Assembly: GCF_014836635.1 (NCBI RefSeq)
Contig: NZ_JACSQL010000002.1
Coordinates: 124,001 to 188,000, forward strand
Source: Paenibacillus gallinarum
GTDB taxonomy: Bacteria; Bacillota; Bacilli; Paenibacillales; Paenibacillaceae
Length of the DNA: 64,000 bases
Direction of reading: 5' to 3'
The notes beneath the pieces were generated by a model. It was not told the DNA's origin. It saw only the letters and a program-made list of their open reading frames with translations, and made no database searches. Shown in pieces: positions 36,005 through 45,670 of this stretch. Within the stretch, counting starts at the first letter, position 1; every line of letters begins with the position of its first letter. The position numbers and the translations under genes are program-made.

Positions 36005-36268
36005 GATGAAGAGGAATAGTAATAGAACCTATGCATAACAGAGAGCCAGCGGGTGGTGCAAGCTGGTTGCCATGGTTATATGAACTCGCCTTGGAGATAT
36101 GAGGTCAGGCTATATTTATAGGGTAAGCCTCATCGGTTCACCACCGTTACAGGGTGCTTAAGGGAGTGGACAGCGAAGCACGTATGTCCGCTAACTAGGG
36201 TGGTACCACGGGAATCTAACCTCTCGTCCCTAGCGATGACACGCTATGGGATGCGGAGGTTTTTTTGT
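36005..36268 (+). promoter_or_regulatory. Leucine T-box riboswitch
   Basis: Stem I has the distal-loop motif GGGTGGTGCAAGC. A specifier CTC (36085-36087, in GAACTCGCC) is a leucine codon. The T-box antiterminator sequence AGGGTGGTACCACGGG lies at 36197-36212. A terminator (CCTCTCGTCCCTAGCG with its complement, then eight T, 36220-36267) competes with it. Uncharged tRNA-Leu would stabilise the antiterminator and switch on leuS. The specifier agrees with the downstream gene. Confidence 0.93.
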
Positions 36269-36352
36269 TGGTCCGTGATACGTTTTGGCATGGTATGACA
36301 TGCTCAAGGCGTAATCCGGTTCTAACGTTTTATATGACGAGGAGGATGGACA

Positions 36353-38791
36353 GTGAGTCAGAAAGAACAGCCGAAGCACGGCTATCAACCGCAATCCATT
36401 GAGCCGAAATGGCAACAATATTGGGATGCTAACAAAACATTTAAAACAGGGGAAGAGGCAGACAAACCGAAGTTTTATGCCCTTGATATGTTCCCTTATC
36501 CTTCAGGAGCAGGTCTCCATGTAGGACATCCAGAAGGATATACAGCGACTGATATCGTATCACGCTACAAAAGAATGCGCGGGTATAACGTTCTTCATCC
36601 GATGGGTTGGGATGCTTTTGGACTTCCGGCAGAACAGCATGCGATTGATACAGGAGAACATCCTCGTGATATAACGGTGAAGAATGTAAATAACTTCCGC
36701 CGTCAGATTAAATCACTTGGATTTTCATATGACTGGGATCGTGAGATCAGCACGACAGATCCTGACTACTATAAGTGGACACAGTGGATCTTTATCCAGC
36801 TGTACAAACGTGGTCTTGCATATGTATCTGAAGTTCCGGTGAACTGGTGTGAAGAGCTTGGAACGGTTCTTGCAAACGAAGAAGTAATTGATGGGAAAAG
36901 TGAGCGTGGAGGCTTCCCTGTCGTACGTAAACCAATGCGTCAATGGGTACTGAAAATCACCGAATACGCAGACCGTCTCCTTGATGATCTGGATGAACTG
37001 GACTGGGCAGAGAGCATTAAAGATATGCAGCGTAACTGGATCGGACGCTCCAAAGGTGCGGAAGTGACTTTTGAGCTGGAAGGACATGAAGAACAGCTGA
37101 AAGTATTTACGACACGCCCAGACACTTTGTTCGGTGCAACTTATGCAGTTCTTGCTCCTGAACACGAACTGGTGGAGAAGATCACGAAACCGGAGCAACA
37201 GGCAGCGGTGAAAGCATATCAAGATCAAGCGGCACGTAAGACTGACCTTGAGCGTACGGATCTTGCGAAAGAAAAAACAGGTGTATTCACTGGTGCGTAT
37301 GCGATTAATCCGATCAGTGGTGCAAAAGTGCCGGTATGGATTGCGGATTATGTTCTTGCTGGTTACGGAACAGGTGCGATTATGGCAGTGCCTGCTCATG
37401 ATTCACGTGACTGGGAATTTGCAAAACAATTTGGACTTGAAATCATCGAAGTGGTATCGGGTGGAGATGTGGAAAAAGAAGCCTACACTGGTGATGGCCC
37501 ACACGTAAATTCCGGTATGCTGGATGGACTTGAGAATGAAGAAGCCATTGCTAAAGCAATCGCATGGCTTGAAGAGAATGGTAAAGGCGAAGGAAAAGTA
37601 ACGTATAGACTTCGTGACTGGCTCTTTAGCCGTCAGCGTTATTGGGGTGAGCCTATTCCAATTCTGCATCTGGAAGACGGTACGATGAAAACTGTACCTG
37701 AAAGTGAACTTCCGCTTGTGCTTCCAGAGATGGATGAGATCAAGCCGTCTGGTACGGGAGAATCTCCGCTTGCTAATGCAACGGACTGGGTGAACACAAT
37801 CGATCCAGAAACAGGAATGAAGGCGCGCCGTGAGACCAATACCATGCCACAATGGGCTGGAAGCTGTTGGTACTACCTGCGCTTTATTGATCCGCACAAT
37901 GATAAAGAACTTGTATCCAAAGAGAAACAACGTGAATGGCTGCCAGTTGATCTGTATATTGGCGGGGCAGAACATGCGGTACTTCACTTGCTCTATGCAC
38001 GTTTCTGGCATAAAGTTCTGTATGATCTAGGTATCGTTGATACCAAAGAACCATTCCATAAACTCGTAAACCAAGGAATGATTCTTGGAACCAATAATGA
38101 GAAAATGAGTAAGTCCCGCGGCAACGTAATTAATCCAGATGAGATTGTGGAGAAATACGGTGCAGATACACTGCGGATTTACGAAATGTTTATGGGGCCG
38201 CTTGAGGCAACCAAACCTTGGAACGAGAATGGCGTAGAAGGAGCTTATCGTTTCCTAGCACGTGTGTGGCGTTTGTTTATTAATGAAGATGGTACGCTTA
38301 ATGAGAAAATTGGCGATGGCGGAGATGACGAATTCAAACGCACATGGCACAAAACAATTAAGAAAGTTACCGATGATCTCGAGCATTTGCGCTTTAACAC
38401 AGCGATCAGTCAGCTGATGATCTTCATCAATGATGCTTACAAAGCAGACCGTCTGCCGCGCGAAGCAATGGAGAACTTTGTACAACTGCTTGCTCCTCTT
38501 GCTCCGCATATCGCAGAAGAGTTGTGGTCGCGTCTTGGTCACGAAGATAGCATCAGCTATGTATCCTGGCCGCAGTATGATGAGTCACTTACCGTTGATG
38601 CAGAAGTAGAAATTGTAATTCAAATTAACGGTAAAATCGTACAGCGCGCAAGCGTTGCAGCTGATCTTGATGCAAAAGGTCTTGAAGCGTTCAGCTTAGA
38701 GATTCCTGCGATCAAGGAAGCACTAGAAGGCAAAACCATCCGTAAGGTGATTGCAGTACCAGGCAAACTGGTTAATATTGTTGCCGGTTAA
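36353..38791 (+). CDS. leuS: Leucyl-tRNA synthetase
   Basis: This 812-residue class Ia synthetase has the HIGH-type motif [12 protein letters not shown] (about residue 55) and KMSKSRGN (about 585). A CP1 editing domain lies between them, with [15 protein letters not shown]. The start is GTG 36353 after AGGAGGA. It charges tRNA-Leu and is controlled by the T-box ahead of it. Its last 20 bases overlap the 3' end of the convergent comER gene. Confidence 0.97.
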   Translation: MSQKEQPKHGYQPQSIEPKWQQYWDANKTFKTGEEADKPKFYALDMFPYPSGAGLHVGHPEGYTATDIVSRYKRMRGYNVLHPMGWDAFGLPAEQHAIDTGEHPRDITVKNVNNFRRQIKSLGFSYDWDREISTTDPDYYKWTQWIFIQLYKRGLAYVSEVPVNWCEELGTVLANEEVIDGKSERGGFPVVRKPMRQWVLKITEYADRLLDDLDELDWAESIKDMQRNWIGRSKGAEVTFELEGHEEQLKVFTTRPDTLFGATYAVLAPEHELVEKITKPEQQAAVKAYQDQAARKTDLERTDLAKEKTGVFTGAYAINPISGAKVPVWIADYVLAGYGTGAIMAVPAHDSRDWEFAKQFGLEIIEVVSGGDVEKEAYTGDGPHVNSGMLDGLENEEAIAKAIAWLEENGKGEGKVTYRLRDWLFSRQRYWGEPIPILHLEDGTMKTVPESELPLVLPEMDEIKPSGTGESPLANATDWVNTIDPETGMKARRETNTMPQWAGSCWYYLRFIDPHNDKELVSKEKQREWLPVDLYIGGAEHAVLHLLYARFWHKVLYDLGIVDTKEPFHKLVNQGMILGTNNEKMSKSRGNVINPDEIVEKYGADTLRIYEMFMGPLEATKPWNENGVEGAYRFLARVWRLFINEDGTLNEKIGDGGDDEFKRTWHKTIKKVTDDLEHLRFNTAISQLMIFINDAYKADRLPREAMENFVQLLAPLAPHIAEELWSRLGHEDSISYVSWPQYDESLTVDAEVEIVIQINGKIVQRASVAADLDAKGLEAFSLEIPAIKEALEGKTIRKVIAVPGKLVNIVAG

Positions 38792-39620
38792 TCTCACCTG
38801 CACCAAATTCAGCATCTAGCGCTTCTAGGTCTTTTTCGTACTTCGCGTGCGTGACCTGGATGAGCTGATCAAATACACCCGCGAGGCTTGAATCAAGCAG
38901 GTTCAAGGCTTTGGCGGTTATACCGCCGGGTACGGCAACACGTTCTTGGAGCTGTGACGGAGTCACAGCTCCTTCTGCTAGTAATTTACCTGTACCAAGC
39001 AGCATTTCACTCGCAAGACGAGTAGCTTCATCTGAAGTGATTCCCGTCTTGCGTACTGCTGCGTCAATCCATTGTTCCAGAAAAAAGGCAACAAAGGCAG
39101 GTCCGCAGCTGCTAAAATCAGAACTAATTCGAGTATAGGTTTCTTCTACGCGAATCGGTCTGCTGATGTAGCTGAATAGCATTTCAACCCGTTTTTTGTC
39201 TTCATCATTCATTCGATTTCCATGAATACATAAGGAAGCACCGCTGCCGGTTAAGTGAGTAATACTCGGAATGATTTTCGTGATTTTACATGGCAAAACG
39301 GATTCCAAGTGTCTAATTTGAACAGGACTCGTAATCGAGATAATGATCTGATCAGGAGTAACGACAGGTTTAATATATTCGATGACTTCTTTAAATTCAT
39401 GCGGTTTGATACAAAGAAATACAATGTTGCTTCTTTCGACGGTTTCACGATTTGTTTCTGCTGGATAAAGACCTGGATGCAGAGAAGCTAGGCTTACGAC
39501 TTTTCCACGGGTTCGATTACTTGCAGTAATTTGATACGCGTCAAGTGCTCCGGAAGCAAGGAAGGCGTTAATGAGTAAACTTCCCATGCTGCCGGTTCCT
39601 ATAAATCCGACCTTCAACAT
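38772..39620 (-). CDS. comER: ComER, ProC-like late competence/sporulation protein
   Basis: This 282-residue pyrroline-5-carboxylate-reductase-like protein has the dinucleotide motif [12 protein letters not shown] at the N-terminus. A ProC-like C-terminal helical domain contains [26 protein letters not shown] sequence. It is divergent from comEA, as in B. subtilis, where ComER affects sporulation initiation. No enzyme activity is established. Its 3' end overlaps leuS by 20 bases on the other strand. Confidence 0.9.
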   Translation of the reverse strand: MLKVGFIGTGSMGSLLINAFLASGALDAYQITASNRTRGKVVSLASLHPGLYPAETNRETVERSNIVFLCIKPHEFKEVIEYIKPVVTPDQIIISITSPVQIRHLESVLPCKITKIIPSITHLTGSGASLCIHGNRMNDEDKKRVEMLFSYISRPIRVEETYTRISSDFSSCGPAFVAFFLEQWIDAAVRKTGITSDEATRLASEMLLGTGKLLAEGAVTPSQLQERVAVPGGITAKALNLLDSSLAGVFDQLIQVTHAKYEKDLEALDAEFGAGEINRQQY

Positions 39621-39752
39621 CTTGAGGTTCCCCCTTTCTTGCTTTACGGTACTGGCGCGGGTACGTTCTTCTTAATGTATGCATCAAGACTTGGACGACA
39701 TGACGATAAGTTTTACGTGAGTATGATAATCGTTTGGGAGGTTTTGAATACG

Positions 39753-40298
39753 GTGAAGAAAGCGACAGTGCTGTTAACGATTGGGGCTTTTCTTGGGAGT
39801 GGTTTGATCTTGTTCGGAGGAAAGAGTGATCCAGCTCCTGTGGAATGGACTGCTATTAATGATAGGGCAGCTATATCTGTGAGTGAACCGGCAATAGAGA
39901 CGCAGCAAGAGGAGAGCCCAGCGGATTCGGGCAAGGATACTTTACCGGAAATACTTCCGGTAGTTCCTACAGTAGAGAAAGAAAAGGCAGTATCTGCTGA
40001 AGTCGCTGCGAAACCTGCCGCAGAGGAAACAGTAGTGCCTGCGGAAACTGCTCCTATAGAAGAGCAAGCTGCTCAGAGTACTCAATCTGCAGCAAATACA
40101 GATGGCAAAATAGCCGTGAATACAGCTTCACTTGAAGAGCTAATGGATTTACCTGGTATTGGAGAGAAGAAAGCACAAGCGATTATCGATTATCGTACAG
40201 AACACGGCCCCTTTATCAAACCGAGTGATCTGACAAAGGTTAAGGGGATAGGGATGAAGATGCTTGAGAAAATGTCACCCTATGTTTTGATAAATTAG
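39753..40298 (+). CDS. comEA: ComEA competence DNA receptor, short form
   Basis: I place the start at GTG 39753, after GGGAGG, giving 181 residues; ATG or TTG codons further upstream are in frame but lack such a site. A membrane anchor (about 5-22) is followed by a Pro/Glu/Ala-rich linker of some 90 residues. A tandem helix-hairpin-helix DNA-binding domain ends the protein ([19 protein letters not shown], then [12 protein letters not shown]). The SLBB-like oligomerisation domain known between anchor and linker in B. subtilis ComEA is not visible. The protein binds incoming DNA at the membrane. Confidence 0.9.
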   Translation: MKKATVLLTIGAFLGSGLILFGGKSDPAPVEWTAINDRAAISVSEPAIETQQEESPADSGKDTLPEILPVVPTVEKEKAVSAEVAAKPAAEETVVPAETAPIEEQAAQSTQSAANTDGKIAVNTASLEELMDLPGIGEKKAQAIIDYRTEHGPFIKPSDLTKVKGIGMKMLEKMSPYVLIN

Positions 40299-40375
40299 AT
40301 TGTTATTTTAGTGAGACCTTCTGAATGTTTACATTGCAATCATTTAAACTTATAGGTAAGGAGAAGTGGAGAAGG

Positions 40376-40894
40376 ATGAATACGGGGGTAAGAAAAGACT
40401 GGGATACGTACTTCATGGATATTGCTTATATGGTATCTACTCGTTCCCGGTGTTCGCGCAGACATGTAGGTGCAGTTCTCGTTCAGGGTAAGAAGTTGCT
40501 TGGAACCGCATATAATGGAGCGCCTATGGGTGTGCCGGACTGTCTAGAAGCAGGATGTATGATTTCGGAAGAGTACGAATTAATCATTAAAGATGGCAAG
40601 GAAGAAATGATCAAGAAACAGCGCTGTGTGCGCACGATTCATGCAGAGCAAAATTTGCTGCTGTTTACTGATCGTGCGGACCGGGAAGGTTCCAGTGTTT
40701 ATGTAACAGATGAACCTTGCTGGACTTGCGCCAATATGCTTGCGAACAGCGGAATCGTCGAGATTGTATACCACCGGCCCTATCCGAAAGATACATCTAA
40801 AGTGCGTCAAATGATGGAGCAAAAAGGGATTACCTTCCGTTCACTTAACACGTATGAACCTCCAAAAGAGACAATGATGACCGTTTCTGATTAG
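40376..40894 (+). CDS. comEB: ComEB / dCMP deaminase family protein
   Basis: ATG 40376 (MNTGVRKDWD) is the family start; ATG 40325 in frame would add 17 residues without precedent. The 172-residue cytidine/deoxycytidylate deaminase-fold protein has zinc ligands in TIHAEQN (HAE) and EPCWTCANML (PCxxC). An additional Cys/His-rich loop (SRCSRRHVGA) is also present. It converts dCMP to dUMP. It sits between comEA and comEC, the conserved order. Confidence 0.92.
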   Translation: MNTGVRKDWDTYFMDIAYMVSTRSRCSRRHVGAVLVQGKKLLGTAYNGAPMGVPDCLEAGCMISEEYELIIKDGKEEMIKKQRCVRTIHAEQNLLLFTDRADREGSSVYVTDEPCWTCANMLANSGIVEIVYHRPYPKDTSKVRQMMEQKGITFRSLNTYEPPKETMMTVSD

Positions 40895-40936
40895 AAATTG
40901 TACAATCAACAATAGAATATAAGGATCGAAAATAAT

Positions 40937-41000
40937 AAGGAAGAACCTTATGAAGAACAGTGTCAAAGCTGGCTCTTTATAGGGTTCTTCCTTTCTTTTT
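40937..41000 (+). terminator. Terminator/attenuator between comEB and comEC
   Basis: AAGGAAGAACC (40937-40947) pairs perfectly with GGTTCTTCCTT (40983-40993), and CTTTCTTTTT follows. The reading frame of comEC is open through it, but the comEC start lies after it. Confidence 0.7.
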
Positions 41001-41016
41001 GGGGAGGAAAAGGACT

Positions 41017-43839
41017 TTGAAAGGGAGGCCGCTTGCCTTATTTTGTGTATGCTGGATTATGGGGAGTTCGGCAGCTTATCTCTATAATGGATGGTCCCTG
41101 ATATGGATACTCCTCGGAGTCTTATTGCTGCTTGGTATGTTCCTCTATTTACAACGAATACAAGGAGTATATTCGCTAGTTTTACTGCTGGCTGTTCTTG
41201 TGTCTTCTTGTTATATGGAGTGGACAGAAATACGTAACGTGAGCAAACTGCCGATGGCGCTTAACGTGATACCTGCTGAAATAGTCGGGATGTCAGTAGA
41301 GGTGGAGGGGACGATTGCCTCTAAGGTCAAAGTTGACGGAGACCGGGCACAATTTGTACTTTCACTTCAGGGTGTCCGCCCGCTAGGCTCAGGTGATGAG
41401 GAAGTGGAAGATACATTCTCTGAAATTAATGAGAAGGTGCAAGTTCAGATTAAGCTGCTGGAAGAAGGAGAACAAGAGACAGCAGAAGGATGGAAACGAG
41501 GGGATCAGATCCAATTTACAGGTACCTTGGAAATTCCCGGGACGGCGAGAAATTTTGGGAGTTTTGACTATGGACAGTATCTACAGCGTCTTCATATTCA
41601 CTGGTTGCTCAAAGGAAAAGGTGCGGAAGGGATTGCTCATCAGCCTCTTGAAACGTGGTTTAGTAAATATATCGTACTCCGACTGAGTGACTCAGCGCGA
41701 AAAGAACTTGGAAGCCAAATGGAATTCATGTTTGAAGAACCTCATGCGGGATACATGAAAGGTCTTGTTATCGGTATTGGTGATGAGATTGATCCAGATA
41801 CGTACGGGGATTTTTCTAAACTCGGGCTTACCCATATTCTCGCTATATCTGGAATGCATGTAGCAATTTACGTTTCGGGACTACTGCTATTATTATCTGT
41901 GCTTCGGCTCAGTAAGGAGACGGCACTTGTTGTGACTTTTCTGCTGATCCCATTCTATGTGTTGTTGTCGGGTTCATCTCCCTCTGTAGTGAGAGCAGGT
42001 ATAATGTCCATGATGGGGCTGTACATGACGAGGCAGGGTCTGATGAAAGATGGACTCAATATTCTTTGTCTCACTGCTCTTCTCATGTTGTGGATGGATC
42101 CGTATATGCTGGTAAATGTCAGTTTTCAGCTATCATTTTTAGTGACAGCGGGTCTCATGATTTTTGTTCCGTTACTTCAGCCTCACTTTCATTCTTGGCC
42201 CAAGTGGCTGTCGGGAACGGCTGTCATTACCATTGCGGCTCAGTTGTTATCTTTTCCGATGACGGTGTTTTATTTCAATCAGTTTTCCCTTTTATCATTT
42301 GGCGCCAATTTCCTGCTTGTCAGCTTTATTAGTTTTCTTATTCTTCCGCTCGGCGCACTTGTGCTGTTGCTTGTTTACATATGGGAACCTGCAGTGAAAC
42401 CGATCGTATGGGTCGTCTCTTGGCTGAATCAACGGACTTTTGATTTTGTAACCTGGCTAAATACCTTTGATCAGTTTGTACTTATTTGGGCTAAACCTCA
42501 CTTTATAATCGTCCTGAGTTATTATTTATTGCTATATTACCTATTACGACTGCTCAAGGAATGGAAAATAAGCAAACAGCCGCTCCCTTTGAGTTCAGAG
42601 GATACGGTTCCACTCACGCCACTGTTACAATCGGTACAGCCAGGTGAAAAGAGGATGAGTCACACTTTTTCTTTTGCCAATGGATTTGTCCCTGTGCTGA
42701 ATAACGAGAAAAAACATGGATTACTTAGCGGTGGCACCCGTCTGCAACAGGTATTTCAAGCCGTACAGATTTCATCCGCTTGGCCGGAACTGGATAGTCT
42801 ATTTTCAGTCCAAGGCGCAGGATACTATGCACGGGAACCTTTTACTTTTTTAAAGAGAATTATGGTGATTATCTTATTTATTGTTTTGTTAGCAGGTCTA
42901 TCAATTAGTTATCAAGGCCCCTATCGCAAAGGGGAAGGAACGGTTGCATTCATTGATGTAGGTCAAGGGGATAGTATGTTAATTACTACTCCTACAGGCA
43001 AGCATATTCTCGTAGATGGTGGAGGCACCATTCAGTTTGGACAGCAGGCTAGCTGGAAACAGCGAAGAGATCCATATGAAGTAGGCAAATCACTACTCGT
43101 GCCACTGCTTAAAAAGCGAGGAGTTCACAAACTCGATGCGGTCATTCTAAGCCATGCGGATCAGGATCATGCCGGAGGACTGCAAGCCGTATTTGAAAAT
43201 ATACCCGTGTCCAAATTCATAAGTAATGGGACGATAACGGAGAAACCTTTTTATCAAGAACTCATACAAACGGTATTGGAACAAAAAGTGACGATGTATG
43301 AAGTTTCTGATGGTATGGAATATCGTCCTGATGCTGAGACCACTCTTTCTTTTATCGCTCCTGAGGAGAATGTTCTTCATACATCGCCTGACGATACGGG
43401 AGAAATATCCGCACTGCCTGTTCTCGAAGAGCAAAACCATGTGTCTGTTGTATTTTTGATGGAGATGGAGGAGGTGTCTTTTCTGTTTACAGGCGATGTA
43501 GACAGCGCTGCAGAGCTTGATATTTTGGATAGAATAAAAAACTCAGCTGATAAAAACCAATCTAATAACGGTAAAATGGTTCCGATCGATGTACTAAAAG
43601 TTGCTCATCATGGGAGCAAATCTTCAACGACGGAAGAATGGCTGAACTACTTTCAGCCTCGTCTTTCCGTTATTTCGGCAGGAGTAAATAATACGTATGG
43701 TCATCCTCACCCGATTGTCACAGAGAGGTTGCAAGACCACGGAAGTGAAATTTTTAGGACGGATACGATGGGAGAGATCCAAATTCGGGTTCGGGATGGA
43801 GAGATCCAGACGAGGAGGATTTTAGGCAGTGAGAAATAG
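41017..43839 (+). CDS. comEC: ComEC DNA uptake channel
   Basis: TTG 41017 follows GGGGAGGAAA at good spacing; a GTG at 40960 lies inside the upstream terminator stem and is less likely. The 940-residue protein has N-terminal spans, an OB-like extracellular domain (about 70-210), a competence membrane core (about 250-530) and a C-terminal metallo-beta-lactamase-like domain. Nuclease-type motifs are SHADQDHAGG (about 710) and HHGSKSST (about 865). It transports single-stranded DNA in transformation. Its last 46 bases are duplicated at 44513-44558. Confidence 0.95.
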   Translation: MKGRPLALFCVCWIMGSSAAYLYNGWSLIWILLGVLLLLGMFLYLQRIQGVYSLVLLLAVLVSSCYMEWTEIRNVSKLPMALNVIPAEIVGMSVEVEGTIASKVKVDGDRAQFVLSLQGVRPLGSGDEEVEDTFSEINEKVQVQIKLLEEGEQETAEGWKRGDQIQFTGTLEIPGTARNFGSFDYGQYLQRLHIHWLLKGKGAEGIAHQPLETWFSKYIVLRLSDSARKELGSQMEFMFEEPHAGYMKGLVIGIGDEIDPDTYGDFSKLGLTHILAISGMHVAIYVSGLLLLLSVLRLSKETALVVTFLLIPFYVLLSGSSPSVVRAGIMSMMGLYMTRQGLMKDGLNILCLTALLMLWMDPYMLVNVSFQLSFLVTAGLMIFVPLLQPHFHSWPKWLSGTAVITIAAQLLSFPMTVFYFNQFSLLSFGANFLLVSFISFLILPLGALVLLLVYIWEPAVKPIVWVVSWLNQRTFDFVTWLNTFDQFVLIWAKPHFIIVLSYYLLLYYLLRLLKEWKISKQPLPLSSEDTVPLTPLLQSVQPGEKRMSHTFSFANGFVPVLNNEKKHGLLSGGTRLQQVFQAVQISSAWPELDSLFSVQGAGYYAREPFTFLKRIMVIILFIVLLAGLSISYQGPYRKGEGTVAFIDVGQGDSMLITTPTGKHILVDGGGTIQFGQQASWKQRRDPYEVGKSLLVPLLKKRGVHKLDAVILSHADQDHAGGLQAVFENIPVSKFISNGTITEKPFYQELIQTVLEQKVTMYEVSDGMEYRPDAETTLSFIAPEENVLHTSPDDTGEISALPVLEEQNHVSVVFLMEMEEVSFLFTGDVDSAAELDILDRIKNSADKNQSNNGKMVPIDVLKVAHHGSKSSTTEEWLNYFQPRLSVISAGVNNTYGHPHPIVTERLQDHGSEIFRTDTMGEIQIRVRDGEIQTRRILGSEK
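43794..43839 (+). repeat. 46 bp direct repeat, copy 1 (end of comEC)
   Basis: The last 46 bases of comEC, including its TAG stop, recur without mismatch at 44513-44558. Confidence 0.95.
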
Positions 43840-43943
43840 GCAAAGACAAGAGTGGATCAGCGACCAAAAGCAATAAAGAGAAGAGGTAAGGGTTGAAAGA
43901 GTTATTGAATGTTCTGAGTTAAAACGAAAATTCACTCTTGGCT

Positions 43944-44393
43944 TTACTTTCTTCTTGTAGTGGGGAAAATTCTATTACATATCAACTGGAAGGCTAAGAA
44001 CACAAGTGAACCTACAGTGATGTAAATAGTTTGAGCAGTGAAAGTATCGAAATTCAGAATGAATGCCGAAAAAATAACCCCGCCTATTAAGCCTAAAAGA
44101 CAATATTCGAAAGTTAAAAGTAAGATAAAATACTTGTTATTTCTTCTTCTGTACATGAGCAATCCGTCCACCAATATAGAGAGTGGCATGATTAAAAAAA
44201 GGAAAATAGCAAGGTTAATGAGTAGTGTTATCGTAAATGTGTAACCAAAAGAATAATAGTGTACATCTGCCAATCTTTCATCCACAGGCACATACCGATA
44301 AAGTCCTGTAACAATAGTTAATAAAATGGCAGTGAATATAGCCCCAACAATCTTTCCGCTTGGTCTATTAGCTCTTAGGTTATTTGTCGTCAT
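43944..44393 (-). CDS. Small four-span membrane protein of unknown function
   Basis: This 149-residue protein has four predicted membrane helices (about 13-30, 52-75, 88-110 and 118-138), a basic N-terminus and a TTRRK tail. I do not recognise a family. It lies wholly inside the 719 bp insertion, opposite in direction to comEC. AACGGAGGTCAG precedes its ATG, a good Shine-Dalgarno, and the composition is AT-richer than comEC. It is probably the cargo of the insertion. Confidence 0.65.
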   Translation of the reverse strand: MTTNNLRANRPSGKIVGAIFTAILLTIVTGLYRYVPVDERLADVHYYSFGYTFTITLLINLAIFLFLIMPLSILVDGLLMYRRRNNKYFILLLTFEYCLLGLIGGVIFSAFILNFDTFTAQTIYITVGSLVFLAFQLICNRIFPTTRRK

Positions 44394-44512
44394 GGATGCT
44401 GACCTCCGTTTTCAATATCAAATGAATGAAGAGTCTTACTTTATTTTAGCAAAAACAGGAAGTAAGACAAATAATATTTGGATATTATAGCAGTAATTTG
44501 GACTCAGGTTTA

Positions 44513-44558
44513 GGATGGAGAGATCCAGACGAGGAGGATTTTAGGCAGTGAGAAATAG
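44513..44558 (+). repeat. 46 bp direct repeat, copy 2
   Basis: An exact copy of the comEC 3' end (43794-43839) placed in non-coding sequence, followed 13 bases later by a terminator. Confidence 0.95.
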
Positions 44559-44570
44559 AACGAGTATTCA

Positions 44571-44606
44571 AAAGCCCCAGCACGAGGTCATTCTTCGGCC
44601 GGGGTT
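44571..44606 (+). terminator. Terminator, probably the original comEC terminator
   Basis: AAGCCCC...GGGGTTCC stem with interior mismatches and a T/C-rich tail. In the undisturbed order it would have followed comEC by about a dozen bases. Confidence 0.55.
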
Positions 44607-44641
44607 CCTTCTTTCTTAGTATGAATAGATTTACATTAAAA

Positions 44642-45553
44642 TTAACGATATCCTTCAGCGTTTGCTGGTTTTCCCGCTTCTTGTACTTCTTGTAGATAGC
44701 GGAAGCAGTCTGGCTGTGATCCATCTATATCTGTAAAATGATATCTCTTTGCCAGCTCTCCGCTAGAACAGGAGCTGCCGTTTAGTTCATGTTTCTTCTC
44801 ATCCATGGCTACCGCTGCAACCGTTCTTCCAATATAACGCGGAGATTCAGAGATGATAAAGTGCGGGTCTTTTTTCGTGCCATCTCTCCAGTTCTCCTCG
44901 GTGACACCAAATACTTCAAGCATGATTTCTGAACGCATCCAGCCTGGTGTAATAGCAAGAGCTGTACATTCATGAGGTGCGAGTTCGTGAGCAAGCGATT
45001 TTGCCATTCGAATGGCAGATTGCTTTGTCAGATCATAAAATAGAGACAGTCGATAGCGATCCGCATTATAATCATCCGTCCCATCGGTGATTTCTACCAC
45101 AAGCCCGCCCTTATTTTGAATAAGCAATTTCAAGGCATAGTGGCTCGTAATTAAGTGTGTTTCTACTCCAAGACGAAGCATGCGTAAGCCTTTATCCAGA
45201 GAGTGCTGCCACACCGGTGTATCCCACTCCATCAAGTATTCTCCGCCCCATATATCGTTTACCAGGATATCGAGTTTTCCCTGTTCTTTTTCTATTTTCT
45301 CTATTAAAGATGCTACTTGTTCGGGGACTAAATGATCCACTTGCACCGGGATACCGATCCCCCCAAGTTCAGTTACTAATTCCGCAGTCTCTTCAATCGT
45401 TTCCGGACGACCATATTCTGAAATTTGCTTTCTGGTTGTTCGACCTGTTATATATACGGTTGCGCCAGCCGCACCTAGTTCCATGGCAATTCCTCGACCT
45501 GCTCCGCGGGTTCCACCTGCAACGAGTGCAACTTTTCCCTCTAATGGTTTCAT
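44642..45553 (-). CDS. Short-chain dehydrogenase/reductase (SDR)
   Basis: This 303-residue Rossmann-fold oxidoreductase has the cofactor motif AGGTRGAGRGIAMELG (residues 12-27). An Arg in TGRTTRK suggests NADP preference. The catalytic pair is in YDLTK, which matches YxxxK, and the active-site region VNDIWGGEYLMEWD resembles the classical NNAG strand. The substrate is unknown. It is transcribed away from the WYL-type regulator gene, with a 15 bp palindrome between them, so that regulator probably controls it. Confidence 0.88.
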   Translation of the reverse strand: MKPLEGKVALVAGGTRGAGRGIAMELGAAGATVYITGRTTRKQISEYGRPETIEETAELVTELGGIGIPVQVDHLVPEQVASLIEKIEKEQGKLDILVNDIWGGEYLMEWDTPVWQHSLDKGLRMLRLGVETHLITSHYALKLLIQNKGGLVVEITDGTDDYNADRYRLSLFYDLTKQSAIRMAKSLAHELAPHECTALAITPGWMRSEIMLEVFGVTEENWRDGTKKDPHFIISESPRYIGRTVAAVAMDEKKHELNGSSCSSGELAKRYHFTDIDGSQPDCFRYLQEVQEAGKPANAEGYR

Positions 45554-45578
45554 ATAGCTTCAGCTCCTATTCGGTATT

Positions 45579-45593
45579 GAGTATAGTATACTC
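45579..45593. promoter_or_regulatory. Operator-like palindrome in the SDR/WYL divergent region
   Basis: GAGTATA-G-TATACTC is a perfect 15 bp palindrome 26 bases upstream of the SDR start. It overlaps a TATACT -10-like box on the minus strand. The adjacent HTH-WYL regulator is the likely binder. Confidence 0.55.
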
Positions 45594-45670
45594 ATGAATG
45601 TAGACATCTATTGTCATATTAAGAAGAGAAGAGATCATTTCTTTTATATAAAAAGTAAGGGTGATATACT

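Larger units (their letters stand above)
43840..44558. mobile_element. 719 bp insertion bounded by a comEC-end duplication
   Basis: The segment from the comEC stop to the end of the second 46 bp repeat contains one gene on the opposite strand and no integrase or transposase. The comEC-type terminator stands just after the second repeat, so the original comEC end was apparently displaced from it. The structure resembles integration at a gene 3' end with target regeneration, or a single-crossover insertion. The mechanism is inferred. Confidence 0.6.

Noticed and set aside
36725..38011. Two long minus-strand frames (224 and 202 codons)
   Set aside because: Both are antisense to leuS, a clear 812-residue enzyme; their Cys/His/Arg-rich translation is typical of shadow frames.
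40960..41016. Upstream GTG start for comEC
   Set aside because: The GTG falls inside the loop of an intrinsic terminator, and the TTG at 41017 has a far better Shine-Dalgarno.
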